DNA from: Pelotomaculum thermopropionicum SI
Lineage (GTDB): Bacteria > Bacillota > Desulfotomaculia > Desulfotomaculales > Pelotomaculaceae
Length of the DNA stretch: 64,000 nucleotides
Assembly (NCBI GenBank): GCA_000010565.1
Contig: AP009389.1
Coordinates: forward strand, 1,116,001-1,180,000
Reading direction: 5' to 3'
Position 1 is the first letter of the stretch; every line of letters begins with the position of its first letter. Made by a program: the position numbers and the translations under genes. Shown piece by piece: positions 51,345-60,398 of this stretch. The notes under the pieces are model-generated. The model searched no databases. It worked only from the letters and a program-made list of their open reading frames with translations, and was not told the DNA's origin.

Positions 51345-52505
51345 TTGCTCAGATACCTGACAGCAGGAGAATCGCACGGCCCGGCCCTCGTTTCCGTGGT
51401 GGAGGGGGTTCCCGCCGGCCTGCCTTTGACGGCCGAATACATAAACAGGCAGTTGGGCCGCCGCCAGCGGGGCTACGGGCGCGGCGCCAGGATGAAAATA
51501 GAGGGCGATGCGGTGAAGTTCCTTTCCGGCCTGCGCGACGGACTGACCCTGGGCAGCCCGATTGCCTTGCTGGTGGAAAACAAGGATTGGGCCAACTGGT
51601 CGGAAATAATGTCGACGCATCCCGGGGCGCGGACGGATGAGAAGGCGGTGACCCGCCCCCGTCCCGGGCATGCCGATCTGGCAGGGGCAATAAAGTACCG
51701 GCACGCCGATCTCCGCAACGTGCTGGAACGTTCGAGCGCCAGGGAGACCGCGGCCAGAGTGGCGGCGGGCAGCGTGGCCAGGAGGCTTTTGGAGGAACTG
51801 GGGATAAGAATAATCGGGCAGGTTATTTCAGTCGGCGGGGTTGAGGCCGGCCCCTTAAGCCTTGCCCCTGAGGAGCTGGAGGCAAGGCTGGAAAAATCGG
51901 AGCTTTTCTGCGCCGATCAGGCGGCCGAACGGCGCATGATGGCTGCAATCGACAGCGCCAGGGAGGCCGGCGACACGGTAGGAGGGGTATTTGAAATCAG
52001 GGCTTACGGGGTGCCCCCCGGCCTTGGCAGCTACGTTCAGTGGGACCGCAGGCTGGATGGACGACTGGCGGCGGCTTTAATGAGCATCCAGGCGGTAAAG
52101 GGGGTCGAGGTTGGCATGGGGTTTGCCGCTGCCCGCAAGACGGGGTCTCAGGTGCAGGATGAAATTTTTTACGAGCAGGGCAGGGGTTTTTACCGCCGCA
52201 CCAACCGGGCCGGCGGAATGGAGGGAGGCGTCAGCAACGGGGAACCCCTGGTGCTCAGGGCGGCAATGAAGCCCATACCGACCCTCCGCCGGCCGCTTCA
52301 AAGCGTAGATCTAATAACAAAAGAGCCTTCATCAGCGGCGGTGGAGCGCTCCGACGTCTGCGCCGTACCGGCCGCCTGTGTGATTGGCGAGGCGGCGGTT
52401 GCCTGGGAACTGGCCGGAGCCTGCCTGGAAAAATGCGGCGGGGACAGCCTGGCCGAGTTAAAGGACAACTGGGACCGCTACCTGTCGTATGTAAGGCAGG
52501 TGTAG
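51345..52505 (+). CDS. aroC: Chorismate synthase
   Basis: 386 residues from TTG behind ACGGAGGGG. Family blocks: [84 protein letters not shown], and [19 protein letters not shown]. Makes chorismate from EPSP using reduced FMN. Full length. The next gene starts 4 bp later. Confidence 0.96.
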
Positions 52506-52509
52506 TTTA

Positions 52510-53028
52510 TTGAAGAATATAGTCTTAATTGGCTTCATGGGTACGGGCAAGACCGCCGTCGGGCGGCGGCTGGCCGGCCGCCTCAAGAGGGAGTTTATCG
52601 ATACCGACGCGGAGATTGAAAAGGTTACCGGAAAGACCGTGGCTCAAATATTTGCCAGGGACGGGCAGATCCGCTTCCGTTCGGAGGAAGCCCTGCTGGT
52701 ACGGAAGCTGGCCGGAAAGGAAAACCTGGTCATTTCCACGGGCGGCGGTATGGTTTTAAATCCTGAAAACGTAAGGCTGCTTAAGGAGAACGGCGTACTG
52801 ATAGCCTTGACGGCGGACCCGGAGGTAATCTGCCGGCGGGTAAAGAACAAAAAGAACCGTCCCCTGCTGATGAGGGGGGACCTGAGAGAAAACATAAAGG
52901 CCCTTTTAAAAGAGCGGGAGGGCGTTTATGACGTGGCCGAGCACAAGGTGGACACCGGGAGCATGAGCCTGGACCAGGCGGTGGAAAATATTATCCACTT
53001 CCTAAAGGAGCATAATTACATCGAATAG
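52510..53028 (+). CDS. aroK: Shikimate kinase
   Basis: 172 residues from TTG. P-loop IGFMGTGKTAVGRRLA, shikimate-binding FIDTDAEIEK, FRSEEALL, STGGGMVL and lid NRPLLMRG. Phosphorylates shikimate at the 3-OH. Sits between aroC and aroB with small gaps, in one operon. Confidence 0.95.
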   Translation: MKNIVLIGFMGTGKTAVGRRLAGRLKREFIDTDAEIEKVTGKTVAQIFARDGQIRFRSEEALLVRKLAGKENLVISTGGGMVLNPENVRLLKENGVLIALTADPEVICRRVKNKKNRPLLMRGDLRENIKALLKEREGVYDVAEHKVDTGSMSLDQAVENIIHFLKEHNYIE

Positions 53029-53097
53029 GCGGCCCCGGGCAAAAACGGCCGGCCGCAGGCCGGGGGTAAGCCGGGGCGGGAGCGGGGCGAGGCGGTT

Positions 53098-54213
53098 TTG
53101 GAGACTGTTAATGTAAATTTGGGCAAGAGGAGTTATCCCATCTATGCAGGGCCGGGGATTCTGCAAGACCTGGGAGAGCTGCTGGGCGGACTGCCGGTTG
53201 GCAGGAAGGTCCTTCTGATTAGCAACCCTACCGTTTTCAGCTTGTACGGGGAAAAGGCGGCCGAAAGCCTGGCCCGTGCCGGCTTTACGGTGGCGGTGGC
53301 GGAGATCGGCGACGGCGAGGAGCACAAAACCCTGGCCACTGCCGGCAGGCTCTACGACCGGGCCTTTGAGGCAGGGCTGGACCGCCGGAGCTCGATTGTG
53401 GCCCTGGGCGGGGGCGTGGTAGGGGACGTGGCCGGTTTTGTGGCCGCTACCTACATGCGGGGAATTTCCTTTGTCCAGGTGCCGACCACCCTTCTGGCCC
53501 AGGTGGACAGCAGCGTGGGAGGCAAGGTGGCGGTAAACCATCCCCGGGGTAAAAACATTATCGGCGCGTTCTACCAGCCCAGGCTGGTGCTGGCCGACGT
53601 TGACACGCTGAAGACCCTGCCTGTGCGGCAGATGCGCTCCGGGCTGGCCGAAGTTATCAAGTACGGCGTAATCTGGAGCCGGGAGTTTTTTGCCTGGCTG
53701 GAGCAAAATATTGAAGCGCTGCTCAATGGTGAAGCTGGTGCACTGGCTTACGCCGTACGGGAGTCCTGCCGGATCAAGGCGCAGGTGGTGGAGCAGGACG
53801 AGACCGAGCAGGGCCTGCGGGCCGTTTTGAACTACGGCCATACCGTGGGTCATGCGGTGGAAGCCTTGACGCATTACAGGGTGTACACCCACGGGGAAGC
53901 TGTGGGGATCGGCATGGCGGTTGAGGCCGGGCTGGCCGTAGCGCTGGGCATGCTTAAACGTTCAGAAGGCGGGCGCATTATCCGGCTTATCCGGCAGGCG
54001 GGCTTGCCGGAAGGACTTCCGGAAGGGCTTCCGCCGGAAAAAACGGTTGAAAAGTTTTATCACGACAAAAAGGCGGTGGAAGGGCAGCTTACCTTCGTCC
54101 TGCCCGAACGGATCGGCAGGGCAGTAGTTAAGAACGGCCTGGCAAAGAATTTTCTGCTGGAATTTTTATCCGCCGGGTACGGTCTTCTTGAAAGGGGGGC
54201 GGGGCGTGTTTAA
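53098..54213 (+). CDS. aroB: 3-Dehydroquinate synthase
   Basis: 371 residues from TTG 53098. NAD and substrate blocks: GDGEEHKTLATAGRLYD, VALGGGVVGDVAGFVAATYMRG, VPTTLLAQVDSSVGGKVAVNH, and metal ligands in LAEVIKYGVI and LNYGHTVGHAVEA/HGEAVGIGM. Converts DAHP to 3-dehydroquinate. A small local repeat, LPEGLPEGLP, lies near residue 302. Its stop codon overlaps the original GTG of pilB, whose first codons lie at 54206-54235. Confidence 0.95.
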   Translation: METVNVNLGKRSYPIYAGPGILQDLGELLGGLPVGRKVLLISNPTVFSLYGEKAAESLARAGFTVAVAEIGDGEEHKTLATAGRLYDRAFEAGLDRRSSIVALGGGVVGDVAGFVAATYMRGISFVQVPTTLLAQVDSSVGGKVAVNHPRGKNIIGAFYQPRLVLADVDTLKTLPVRQMRSGLAEVIKYGVIWSREFFAWLEQNIEALLNGEAGALAYAVRESCRIKAQVVEQDETEQGLRAVLNYGHTVGHAVEALTHYRVYTHGEAVGIGMAVEAGLAVALGMLKRSEGGRIIRLIRQAGLPEGLPEGLPPEKTVEKFYHDKKAVEGQLTFVLPERIGRAVVKNGLAKNFLLEFLSAGYGLLERGAGRV

Positions 54214-54235
54214 CAGGGGCGGGCAAGATGATTTA
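54206..54235 (+). pseudogene. pilB: Original first ten codons of pilB, cut off by the IS element
   Basis: GTG TTT AAC AGG GGC GGG CAA GAT GAT TTA reads MFNRGGQDDL, preceded by AAAGGGGGG. The last six bases, GATTTA, are repeated at 55785-55790, where the frame goes on as AGA AAT AAA (RNK...). Deleting the IS and one repeat restores a continuous 426-codon gene overlapping the aroB stop. Confidence 0.85.
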
Positions 54236-55784
54236 ACTCAACTTTCGCAGGGCGAAAGTTTGAGGCGACCCTTTAAGAACGAAGGCAAACAGGAAATAAA
54301 ATTATTGACCAGTTCCTGCAAAGCACCATCTGTTATTGCAAGAAATTTTCTCAACGTATTTTTGAGCATTGCCAAAAGCAATTGAAATGCCTCTGCAAAA
54401 CTTATGTCCTGCAGTTCGTCACAGCAAACATAAAATAGATCACCGAGAGTCCTCGGGTCCTTGCTTTCACGGTTTTCTAGAGCGAGCATGATGTAACGGC
54501 AGAAGACAATCGTGGTATGGGCCACCATAGAATCATATGTTCTTCCCTGGAATTCCCTGGCCAGGTTCAAAAAGGATTTGGTGGTTTTAAAGAACACCTC
54601 GATACTCCAGCGTTTTCCGTAAATACGAATGATTTCTTCATCGGTCAGCTCTAGATCAGTTGAAAGCAATGCCAGCCATTTTTTAGACCGGTTCCGGTCC
54701 CGGATGAATACAATCCGTGCCGGTACCGGATTACCCTCTGAATCAATGCCGATTTGGACAAGAGCACTTGCCAGGATCTTGGCTTTACCAGGCTTTTTGA
54801 GAAGTTCTTTGTAAAGGGTATCAAGGGTCACCTTCTCCCCTTTATAGGTGTACAGAACTCTTTTCATTGATTTAAGCATGCATATCACATGGAGGAGATG
54901 CTGTTCACGAACCCTGCAGATAATAGACGGGAAGGCAAACCAGCTATCGAAAAGAAGATACCTTGCCTGTACACCATATTCCCGGGCTTGACGCAAGAGA
55001 TCAAACATTACTTCGGTAGACTTTTTGATGCTTTCCACCCTTCTTTTATAGCCAGTGGTACGCTTATCGATCCGTGGGTCAATTCCGCAAAGCCGGTTGC
55101 GTTCATTTTCTGAGCTGAGCAAGGAGAAAGCAACCGGCAGAAAAGTATTGCCGTCCGACCAGCCCAGGGTGAGCATCCTAAATCCACGGACATACTTGTT
55201 TTCAACATGGTCTTTTACCCTGGCCAGCAATTCAACAGCCTTGCTTCTGTTGCGGCTGTAGAGGGAATCGTCAAGAACAAGTACATTTTTCCAGTTGCGG
55301 GAGGTCAAAGGTTCAATGGTTTCATTGATTACAGATGAACTCAGGATAAGCAAAAATTTTCGCCAGTTGTACCGGAACGAATTCAAAAAGCGATAAATTG
55401 CGTCTTTCTCTGGCCTTCCGGGTTCAGCTTCAGATTGTAATGTGCGATAAAGATTCTTGCCGTTAAAGACAAGCAGAAAAATGAACTTGAAAAGTTCAAG
55501 GCAGCTAAATCCCTTTTCCTTTTGAAAATTGGAGCGGCGTAATATTTTACCAATTTCGTGCCTGGATAAAAAATTATCCACACGAGAGTTAAACTGTTTT
55601 TCAATTTCATATTGTTCTGGTAAAATAGAGTTCATAAGGACACCCTTTCGTCTTGTTAGAATGGTCTTGCCAACTCTATTTTACCAAGACAAGGGTGTCT
55701 TTTGCTGTTTTTCTTCAAAAATTATTGCAAAAAATCCAGTTATATCAAGGATTCGAGACTGTTATCTTTGTGAGAAAGTCGAGT
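54236..55784 (-). mobile_element. IS4-family insertion sequence, complete, with target duplication
   Basis: A 1549-bp element with imperfect terminal inverted repeats ACTCAACTTTCGCA (left) and ACTCGACTTTCTCA (right, read leftward), 12 of 14 matching. It is flanked by direct GATTTA repeats (54230-54235, 55785-55790), a 6-bp target duplication. It contains one transposase gene. Between the transposase ATG and the right end, GACACCCTT (55639) and AAGGGTGTC (55691) plus adjoining bases form a stem that could shield transposase translation from read-through transcripts. The left end also has a perfect AACTTTCGC/GCGAAAGTT hairpin. Confidence 0.9.
54238..55635 (-). CDS. IS4-family DDE transposase
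   Basis: 465 residues. The three acidic positions are seen in VLVLDDSLYSRNR (first Asp), YLLFDSWFAFP (second Asp) and IYGKRWSIEVFFKTTKSFL, which is the Y-(2)-R-(3)-E-(6)-K signature of IS4 transposases. An N-terminal DNA-binding region is present and the frame is intact, so the element may still be mobile. It reads leftward, against the aro-pil operon. Confidence 0.93.
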   Translation of the reverse strand: MNSILPEQYEIEKQFNSRVDNFLSRHEIGKILRRSNFQKEKGFSCLELFKFIFLLVFNGKNLYRTLQSEAEPGRPEKDAIYRFLNSFRYNWRKFLLILSSSVINETIEPLTSRNWKNVLVLDDSLYSRNRSKAVELLARVKDHVENKYVRGFRMLTLGWSDGNTFLPVAFSLLSSENERNRLCGIDPRIDKRTTGYKRRVESIKKSTEVMFDLLRQAREYGVQARYLLFDSWFAFPSIICRVREQHLLHVICMLKSMKRVLYTYKGEKVTLDTLYKELLKKPGKAKILASALVQIGIDSEGNPVPARIVFIRDRNRSKKWLALLSTDLELTDEEIIRIYGKRWSIEVFFKTTKSFLNLAREFQGRTYDSMVAHTTIVFCRYIMLALENRESKDPRTLGDLFYVCCDELQDISFAEAFQLLLAMLKNTLRKFLAITDGALQELVNNFISCLPSFLKGRLKLSPCES

Positions 55785-57041
55785 GATTTAAGAAATAAAA
55801 TAACCGCGGCCGGCTTAGAAGTGGTTATGACCGATTTGCTGCCGCCGGAGCAGGCCGACCAGGAGGCTCAGAAAATCGACCTGGCCGCCCTGGTGAACGA
55901 CCTGATCGCTCAGGCAATTTCGGCGAGGGCCAGCGACATCCACATAGAGCCCCAGGAGGACCGTGTGCAGGTAAGATTCAGAATTGACGGAATGTTGAGG
56001 GAAGTTGCGGCCTTGCCGTGGAGCCTGAAATTTCCCCTGGCCGCCCGGGTGAAAATAATGGCCAACCTTGATATTGTGGAAAAGAGGCTTCCCCAGGACG
56101 GCAGGATAAAGATAAGGTTTGCGGGAAGGGACATCGACTTAAGGGTGTCCACCATGGCCACGATGTTTGGTGAAAAAGTGGTTATCCGGATTCACGACAA
56201 ATCCGTGCAGAAGCATAAAATCGACCAGCTTGGCTTCTCGGCAGAGGACCTTTGCCGCTACAGGCAGTTGATTAAAAACTCCCACGGAATGATTCTCATC
56301 ACCGGCCCCACCGGCAGCGGAAAAACCACCACGCTTTACGCAACCATATCGGAGCTGTGCAGCCAGGAAAAAAACATTGTAACCATCGAGGATCCGGTCG
56401 AGTACGTCCTGAAGGGGGTCAACCAGACCCAGGTCAATCCCGGAGCGGGGATAACCTTTGCCATCGGCCTGCGGGCCATTTTGAGGCAGGACCCGGACGT
56501 TGTCATGGTGGGCGAAATCAGGGACCAGGAGACCGCCTCCATAGCCGTCCGGGCGGCAACAACAGGCCAACTGGTGCTCTCAACCATGCATACGATCGAC
56601 GCCCCGGGGGCCCTGACCAGGCTGATCGACATGGGGGTGGAGCCCTTTTTAATCTCATCCTCTGTATTGTGTATCGTCTCCCAGAGGCTGGTCAGGCTGT
56701 GCTGCGAGTTTTGCCGAGAGGCATACGAACCGGCGGGCGATTCTCCGGAGAGAATGCTTCTGGATGCTGAAAACGGCGGGGCGGTCTGCCTTTACCGGAG
56801 CCGCGGCTGCGAACATTGCGGTTATACCGGCTTTAAGGGCCGGACCGGAATATTTGAGATACTGCCGTTAACCGCAGAAATCAGAAGGCTGGTCAGAAAA
56901 AAGGCGTCGTCGGATGAAATTAGAAAAACCGCAACGGAACAGGGCATGATCACTTTCCGGGAAGACGGGATCAAAAAGGCGATGGTGGGCCTGACCACGC
57001 TTTCGGAAGTGATGCGGGTAACTTATTCCGATTTAATTTAA
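55770..57041 (+). CDS. pilB: Type IV pilus/type II secretion assembly ATPase (PilB/GspE), start replaced by IS
   Basis: About 423 residues from GTG 55770, which lies in the IS right end (MRKSSDLRNKITAAG). The native start is at 54206. The protein lacks the N-terminal MshEN domain of long PilB proteins. Hexameric secretion ATPase motifs: SARASDIHIEP, Walker A TGPTGSGKTTTLYA, Asp box TIEDPVEY, Walker B DPDVVMVGEIRD, His box STMHTIDAPGA, and a Cys4 zinc site (CCEFC ... CEHC). Drives pilus extension. Only the first ten residues differ from the native form, so activity is likely if translation starts here; the ribosome site is weak. The frame is open to 55653. Confidence 0.87.
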   Translation: MRKSSDLRNKITAAGLEVVMTDLLPPEQADQEAQKIDLAALVNDLIAQAISARASDIHIEPQEDRVQVRFRIDGMLREVAALPWSLKFPLAARVKIMANLDIVEKRLPQDGRIKIRFAGRDIDLRVSTMATMFGEKVVIRIHDKSVQKHKIDQLGFSAEDLCRYRQLIKNSHGMILITGPTGSGKTTTLYATISELCSQEKNIVTIEDPVEYVLKGVNQTQVNPGAGITFAIGLRAILRQDPDVVMVGEIRDQETASIAVRAATTGQLVLSTMHTIDAPGALTRLIDMGVEPFLISSSVLCIVSQRLVRLCCEFCREAYEPAGDSPERMLLDAENGGAVCLYRSRGCEHCGYTGFKGRTGIFEILPLTAEIRRLVRKKASSDEIRKTATEQGMITFREDGIKKAMVGLTTLSEVMRVTYSDLI

Positions 57042-57065
57042 ATATTCCCGATTATGGAGATAAAC

Positions 57066-58148
57066 ATGGACATCGAATTATTGCTTAAAGCAGCGCGACA
57101 AATAGGCGCCTCAGACCTGCACATTACCGCAAACAGCCCTCCGGTGGTACGGGTTAACGGGAAGCTGGTCTTTATTAACGAGCCGCCGTTAAAAGACAGG
57201 CTGCCGGTGCTGGCGGAAAAATGTACTGTTTTAAGCGGTGCGGACACCGAAAGGATGGCCCTGAGACTGTTCGGCCGGGAGTCTTTAGACAAGCTTTTGG
57301 AGTTGGGAGAACACGACTTCTCCTACTGTTTGCCCGGACATGGCAGGTTTAGAATAAACGCTTATAAGCAAAGAGGTTTTATAAGCCTGGCCGTCAGGCT
57401 GATTAACGAGCATATCCCGGCTCTGGAAGAATTGGGGCTGCCGGAAGTGGTTAAAACGCTGGCGCGGCTGAACCGGGGCCTGGTCCTGGTAACCGGCCCG
57501 ACCGGCTGCGGCAAGTCAACAACCCTTGCCGCCATGGTGGAACTGATCAACACCGAAAGCAGAAAGCACATTATTACCCTGGAAGACCCGATTGAGTTTT
57601 TGCATGAAAATAAAAAGAGCATTATAAACCAGCGGGAAATCGGCCGCGACTCGGCCAGTTTTAAAACGGCCATACGGGCTGCCATGCGGGAGGATCCGGA
57701 CGTTATACTGGTGGGGGAAATGCGCGACCTGGAGACCATTGCAGCCACAATAACGGCTGCGGAAACGGGACACCTGGTCCTGGCCACTTTACATACCTCA
57801 TCTGCCTCTCAAACAGTTGAAAGGATAATCGATGTTTTCCCACCTCACCAGCAGCAGCAGATTCGCATTCAACTGTCCAACAGCATCCAGGGGATTATTT
57901 GTCAGCAACTGCTGCCCAATGCTGACGGCAGCGGCCGGGTGGCGGCGGTGGAAGTAATGGTTGCCACGCCGGCAATAAGAAATATTATCAGGGAAAATAA
58001 GACTTACCAGATTTATTCGCAATTACAAACCGGCCTGCGTTACGGTATGCAGACCATGGAAAGATCCATAAAAGACCTTCTTCAGAAAGGGCTTATAAAC
58101 AAGAAGGATGCGGCCGGCATTGCTACGGAGCCTGCCGGAGTGGAATAG
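57066..58148 (+). CDS. pilT: Pilus retraction ATPase
   Basis: 360 residues from ATG 57066, seven bases after GGAG; an in-frame ATG at 57054 is less well placed. PilT features: ASDLHITANSPPVVRVNGKL, Walker A TGPTGCGKSTTLAA, EDPIEFLH, Walker B DPDVILVGEMRDLET, ATLHTSSASQTVERIIDVFP, and the AIRNIIRENKTYQI segment of the C-terminal region. Powers pilus retraction for twitching or DNA uptake. Lies 24 bp after pilB. Confidence 0.93.
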   Translation: MDIELLLKAARQIGASDLHITANSPPVVRVNGKLVFINEPPLKDRLPVLAEKCTVLSGADTERMALRLFGRESLDKLLELGEHDFSYCLPGHGRFRINAYKQRGFISLAVRLINEHIPALEELGLPEVVKTLARLNRGLVLVTGPTGCGKSTTLAAMVELINTESRKHIITLEDPIEFLHENKKSIINQREIGRDSASFKTAIRAAMREDPDVILVGEMRDLETIAATITAAETGHLVLATLHTSSASQTVERIIDVFPPHQQQQIRIQLSNSIQGIICQQLLPNADGSGRVAAVEVMVATPAIRNIIRENKTYQIYSQLQTGLRYGMQTMERSIKDLLQKGLINKKDAAGIATEPAGVE

Positions 58149-58222
58149 TTTTTGATAAAGAGGATCCAGAAACAAAAAAATTTGTCTAATAAAAAAGGAA
58201 TTATTAAAAAATTACCGAAAAA

Positions 58223-58228
58223 TATAAT
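58223..58228 (+). promoter_or_regulatory. Possible -10 element upstream of pilC
   Basis: TATAAT lies in a markedly A/T-rich 137-bp gap between pilT and pilC, unlike the surrounding sequence. TTATTA 16 bases upstream is a poor -35. A secondary promoter for pilC and the prepilin genes is possible. Confidence 0.3.
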
Positions 58229-58285
58229 TTAATAAAAAAAATACTAAGTTAATCCATAGTAGTATAGTAATGGAATGTCATTTTT

Positions 58286-59500
58286 ATGCCCAGGTTCAAA
58301 TATAAGGTGAGGGACAAATCAGGCAAACTTCACAGGGGTTTGATCGAAGCCGAAGGGGAAAGGGACGCTGCGGCATATTTAATGGACAGAAGCTATTTTA
58401 TAGTCCATCTCGAGCAGTTGCCGGACGGGAATGCCGGGGCAATGGCCGAATGGACAGAAAAGTTATTCAGTCCCGGAGTCTCGAAGAGGAATATGAGTAT
58501 TTTATGCCGGCAACTGGCCACCATGCTTCAGGCCGGGGTTCCCCTTCTGCAGGCTTTGCATATTTTGACAAGGCAAACCGGACATAAGGGGTTAAGGGAT
58601 TCACTTTCTGTGATAACCAGGCTTCTGGAGGAAGGGCGGACCTTCAGCGAGGCCCTGAGAATGTTCCCCGCCATCTACCCCGGAATTATGGTCAGCATGG
58701 CTGAAGCGGGGGAGGTAACCGGCCGCCTGGATTATGCCCTGGAAAATTTAGCCGGTCATTTTGAAAGGGAGCACAACATTTCGGAAAAAATAAAGTCCGC
58801 CATGGTTTACCCTGCCGTTCTGGTTGCCACCGGGATAGCGGCGGTAAGCATTGTATTTATCCTGGTTGTTCCGAGCTTCAAGGCAATGCTTGATACGCTC
58901 GGGGTGGAACTGCCGGCAGTAACCAGGGCTGTTATGAGTGTAAGCGCCTTTTGTGCGGCCAACTGGTATGTATTGCCCGCTGCTTTATTGCTTGCATTTG
59001 CCGTTTTAAGATATTTCAAGGCGGCCGGAACAAGCGGCAGGCTGGAGCTGCACCTGCCCCTGGTTGGGCCGGTGTTGAGAAAAATAAACATAGCCAGGTT
59101 TTGCCTGACAATGGCCATGTCGATAAAATCCGGCATACCGGTTTTGCAGGCGCTGGAGCTGTCCAGAAGGGTTGTCGCCAGCAGCGCGATTGCCGGTTCG
59201 CTGCAAAAGGCGGAAGAGTCGGTCCGGAACGGCCACAGCATTGCCGGCCCTATTTTGGATTCCGGAGTGTTCCCGCCGCTGGTTGCAAAAATGATTGCCG
59301 TGGGCGAAACCACCGGAGATCTGGATGCCATGCTGGAGAAGACGGCAGCCATATACGAGCGCGAGGCAAATGAAAGCATTGCCAGGCTTTTGGCGCTGCT
59401 GGAGCCGGCGATAACCTTTGTAATGGCCGGGTTCGTCTGCCTTTTGGTGCTGACGGTGCTGCTGCCCGTGTTTAAAATTCTGGAGTCGGTATCGTACTGA
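58286..59500 (+). CDS. pilC: Type IV pilus inner-membrane platform protein (PilC/GspF)
   Basis: 404 residues with two GspF domains. First copy: SILCRQLATMLQAGVPLLQAL and VSMAEAGEVTGRLDYALENLA. Second copy: ARFCLTMAMSIKSGIPVLQAL and MIAVGETTGDLDAMLEKTA. Three membrane helices (about 170-190, 225-245, 370-395). The platform links the ATPases to the growing pilus. Complete length for the family. Confidence 0.93.
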   Translation: MPRFKYKVRDKSGKLHRGLIEAEGERDAAAYLMDRSYFIVHLEQLPDGNAGAMAEWTEKLFSPGVSKRNMSILCRQLATMLQAGVPLLQALHILTRQTGHKGLRDSLSVITRLLEEGRTFSEALRMFPAIYPGIMVSMAEAGEVTGRLDYALENLAGHFEREHNISEKIKSAMVYPAVLVATGIAAVSIVFILVVPSFKAMLDTLGVELPAVTRAVMSVSAFCAANWYVLPAALLLAFAVLRYFKAAGTSGRLELHLPLVGPVLRKINIARFCLTMAMSIKSGIPVLQALELSRRVVASSAIAGSLQKAEESVRNGHSIAGPILDSGVFPPLVAKMIAVGETTGDLDAMLEKTAAIYEREANESIARLLALLEPAITFVMAGFVCLLVLTVLLPVFKILESVSY

Positions 59501-59526
59501 TTTCCGGCGGGGGTGCGGCGGGGCTT

Positions 59527-60012
59527 ATGAAGGTTGCCGGCTATAATTTGATAGAGGTGATGGTTGTCGTTTTCATACTGGGGATCGTTGCCGGCGTTGC
59601 TGTTCCGGCCTGCGAAGGGGCAATTGCCGGCTATGAGCTGCAGGTTGCGGCGCGCCAGGTGGTTTCGGACATCCGCTACATGCAAAACCTGTCCCGCGAC
59701 CTGCTGCAGGACGGCCTGGAACTGGACCGGGACGGCTATTACATTTACTTCAACACCGAAAATGACTCCTACAGCATCTACAAGAATTTCAGCGAAAAAA
59801 TAAAGGAGTACAGTTTTCCGAAATCGGTGGATCTTTATGATACCAACTTCAGCGGCGATAGAATTGCCCTAAAGATGAACGGGCTGATTAATCCCGGCGG
59901 CACCGTCATTATCCGGAGCAGGAAAACGGGCAAATTCCTTTATGTGGTGGTTGCTTCAATTTCCGGCAGGGTAAGAATAAGCAGTGACTACCCGGCAACC
60001 GGAAGTGACTGA
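59527..60012 (+). CDS. Type IV prepilin-like protein (GspH/FimT type)
   Basis: 161 residues. A short leader ends in Gly before YNLIEVMVVVFILGIVAGVA, a prepilin peptidase site with Glu at +5 and a hydrophobic helix. The body (VSDIRYMQNLSRDLLQDGLE, RDGYYIYF, GTVIIRSRKTGK, GRVRIS) resembles the minor pseudopilin GspH. It probably primes pilus assembly. First of four consecutive pilin-like genes. Confidence 0.83.
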   Translation: MKVAGYNLIEVMVVVFILGIVAGVAVPACEGAIAGYELQVAARQVVSDIRYMQNLSRDLLQDGLELDRDGYYIYFNTENDSYSIYKNFSEKIKEYSFPKSVDLYDTNFSGDRIALKMNGLINPGGTVIIRSRKTGKFLYVVVASISGRVRISSDYPATGSD

Positions 60013-60023
60013 CCGGGGGGAGC

Positions 60024-60398
60024 ATGAAGGTTAAGCTGGTTAGCAGAAAAGGCTTTATATTCCTTGACCTGGTATTTTCCATAACAATTTTTTCGCTGGT
60101 CCTCATTCCCGTGCTCAATATGATGCTCGGCAGCACTCTCAACTCGGCCGCAGCAAAAAAAACCGACATTGCCGTCAATTTGGCCCAGATGAAGCTTGAG
60201 GAATACAGGAATACCGGCTTCGGGGAACTGCTGCCCGTTGAAGAGAAAACGGCCTTTGAAGATCATCCCGGTTTTACCTACACCGTTGGTCTGGTGCAGG
60301 ACGGCGGAATTTCCAGAGTTGTAACGGTAACAGTGTTTTTTCAGACTGCCTCGGGTGAAAAGAGCGTTGCCTTGTCAATGGAAAGGATAAAGAGGTGA
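60024..60398 (+). CDS. Prepilin-like minor pilin (PilV/GspI type) with Asp at +5
   Basis: 124 residues. The leader KVKLVSRKG is followed by FIFLDLVFSITIFSLVLIPV, a prepilin-type helix. The conserved Glu at +5 of the mature protein is Asp here, a conservative but uncommon change; Glu+5 helps subunits dock in the fibre. Small soluble part with the LAQMKLEEYRN segment seen in PilV/GspI. The stop overlaps the next start by 4 bp. Confidence 0.78.
   Translation: MKVKLVSRKGFIFLDLVFSITIFSLVLIPVLNMMLGSTLNSAAAKKTDIAVNLAQMKLEEYRNTGFGELLPVEEKTAFEDHPGFTYTVGLVQDGGISRVVTVTVFFQTASGEKSVALSMERIKR

Noticed and set aside
54001-54040. Short GLPE repeat in aroB as a frameshift or assembly error
   Set aside because: The frame is intact and the C-terminal AroB sequence continues normally; it is a small in-frame duplication.
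55653-55769. An N-terminal extension of pilB reading through the IS right end
   Set aside because: The extension is IS sequence with no homology to PilB; the native N-terminus is at 54206 and GTG 55770 is the nearest usable start.
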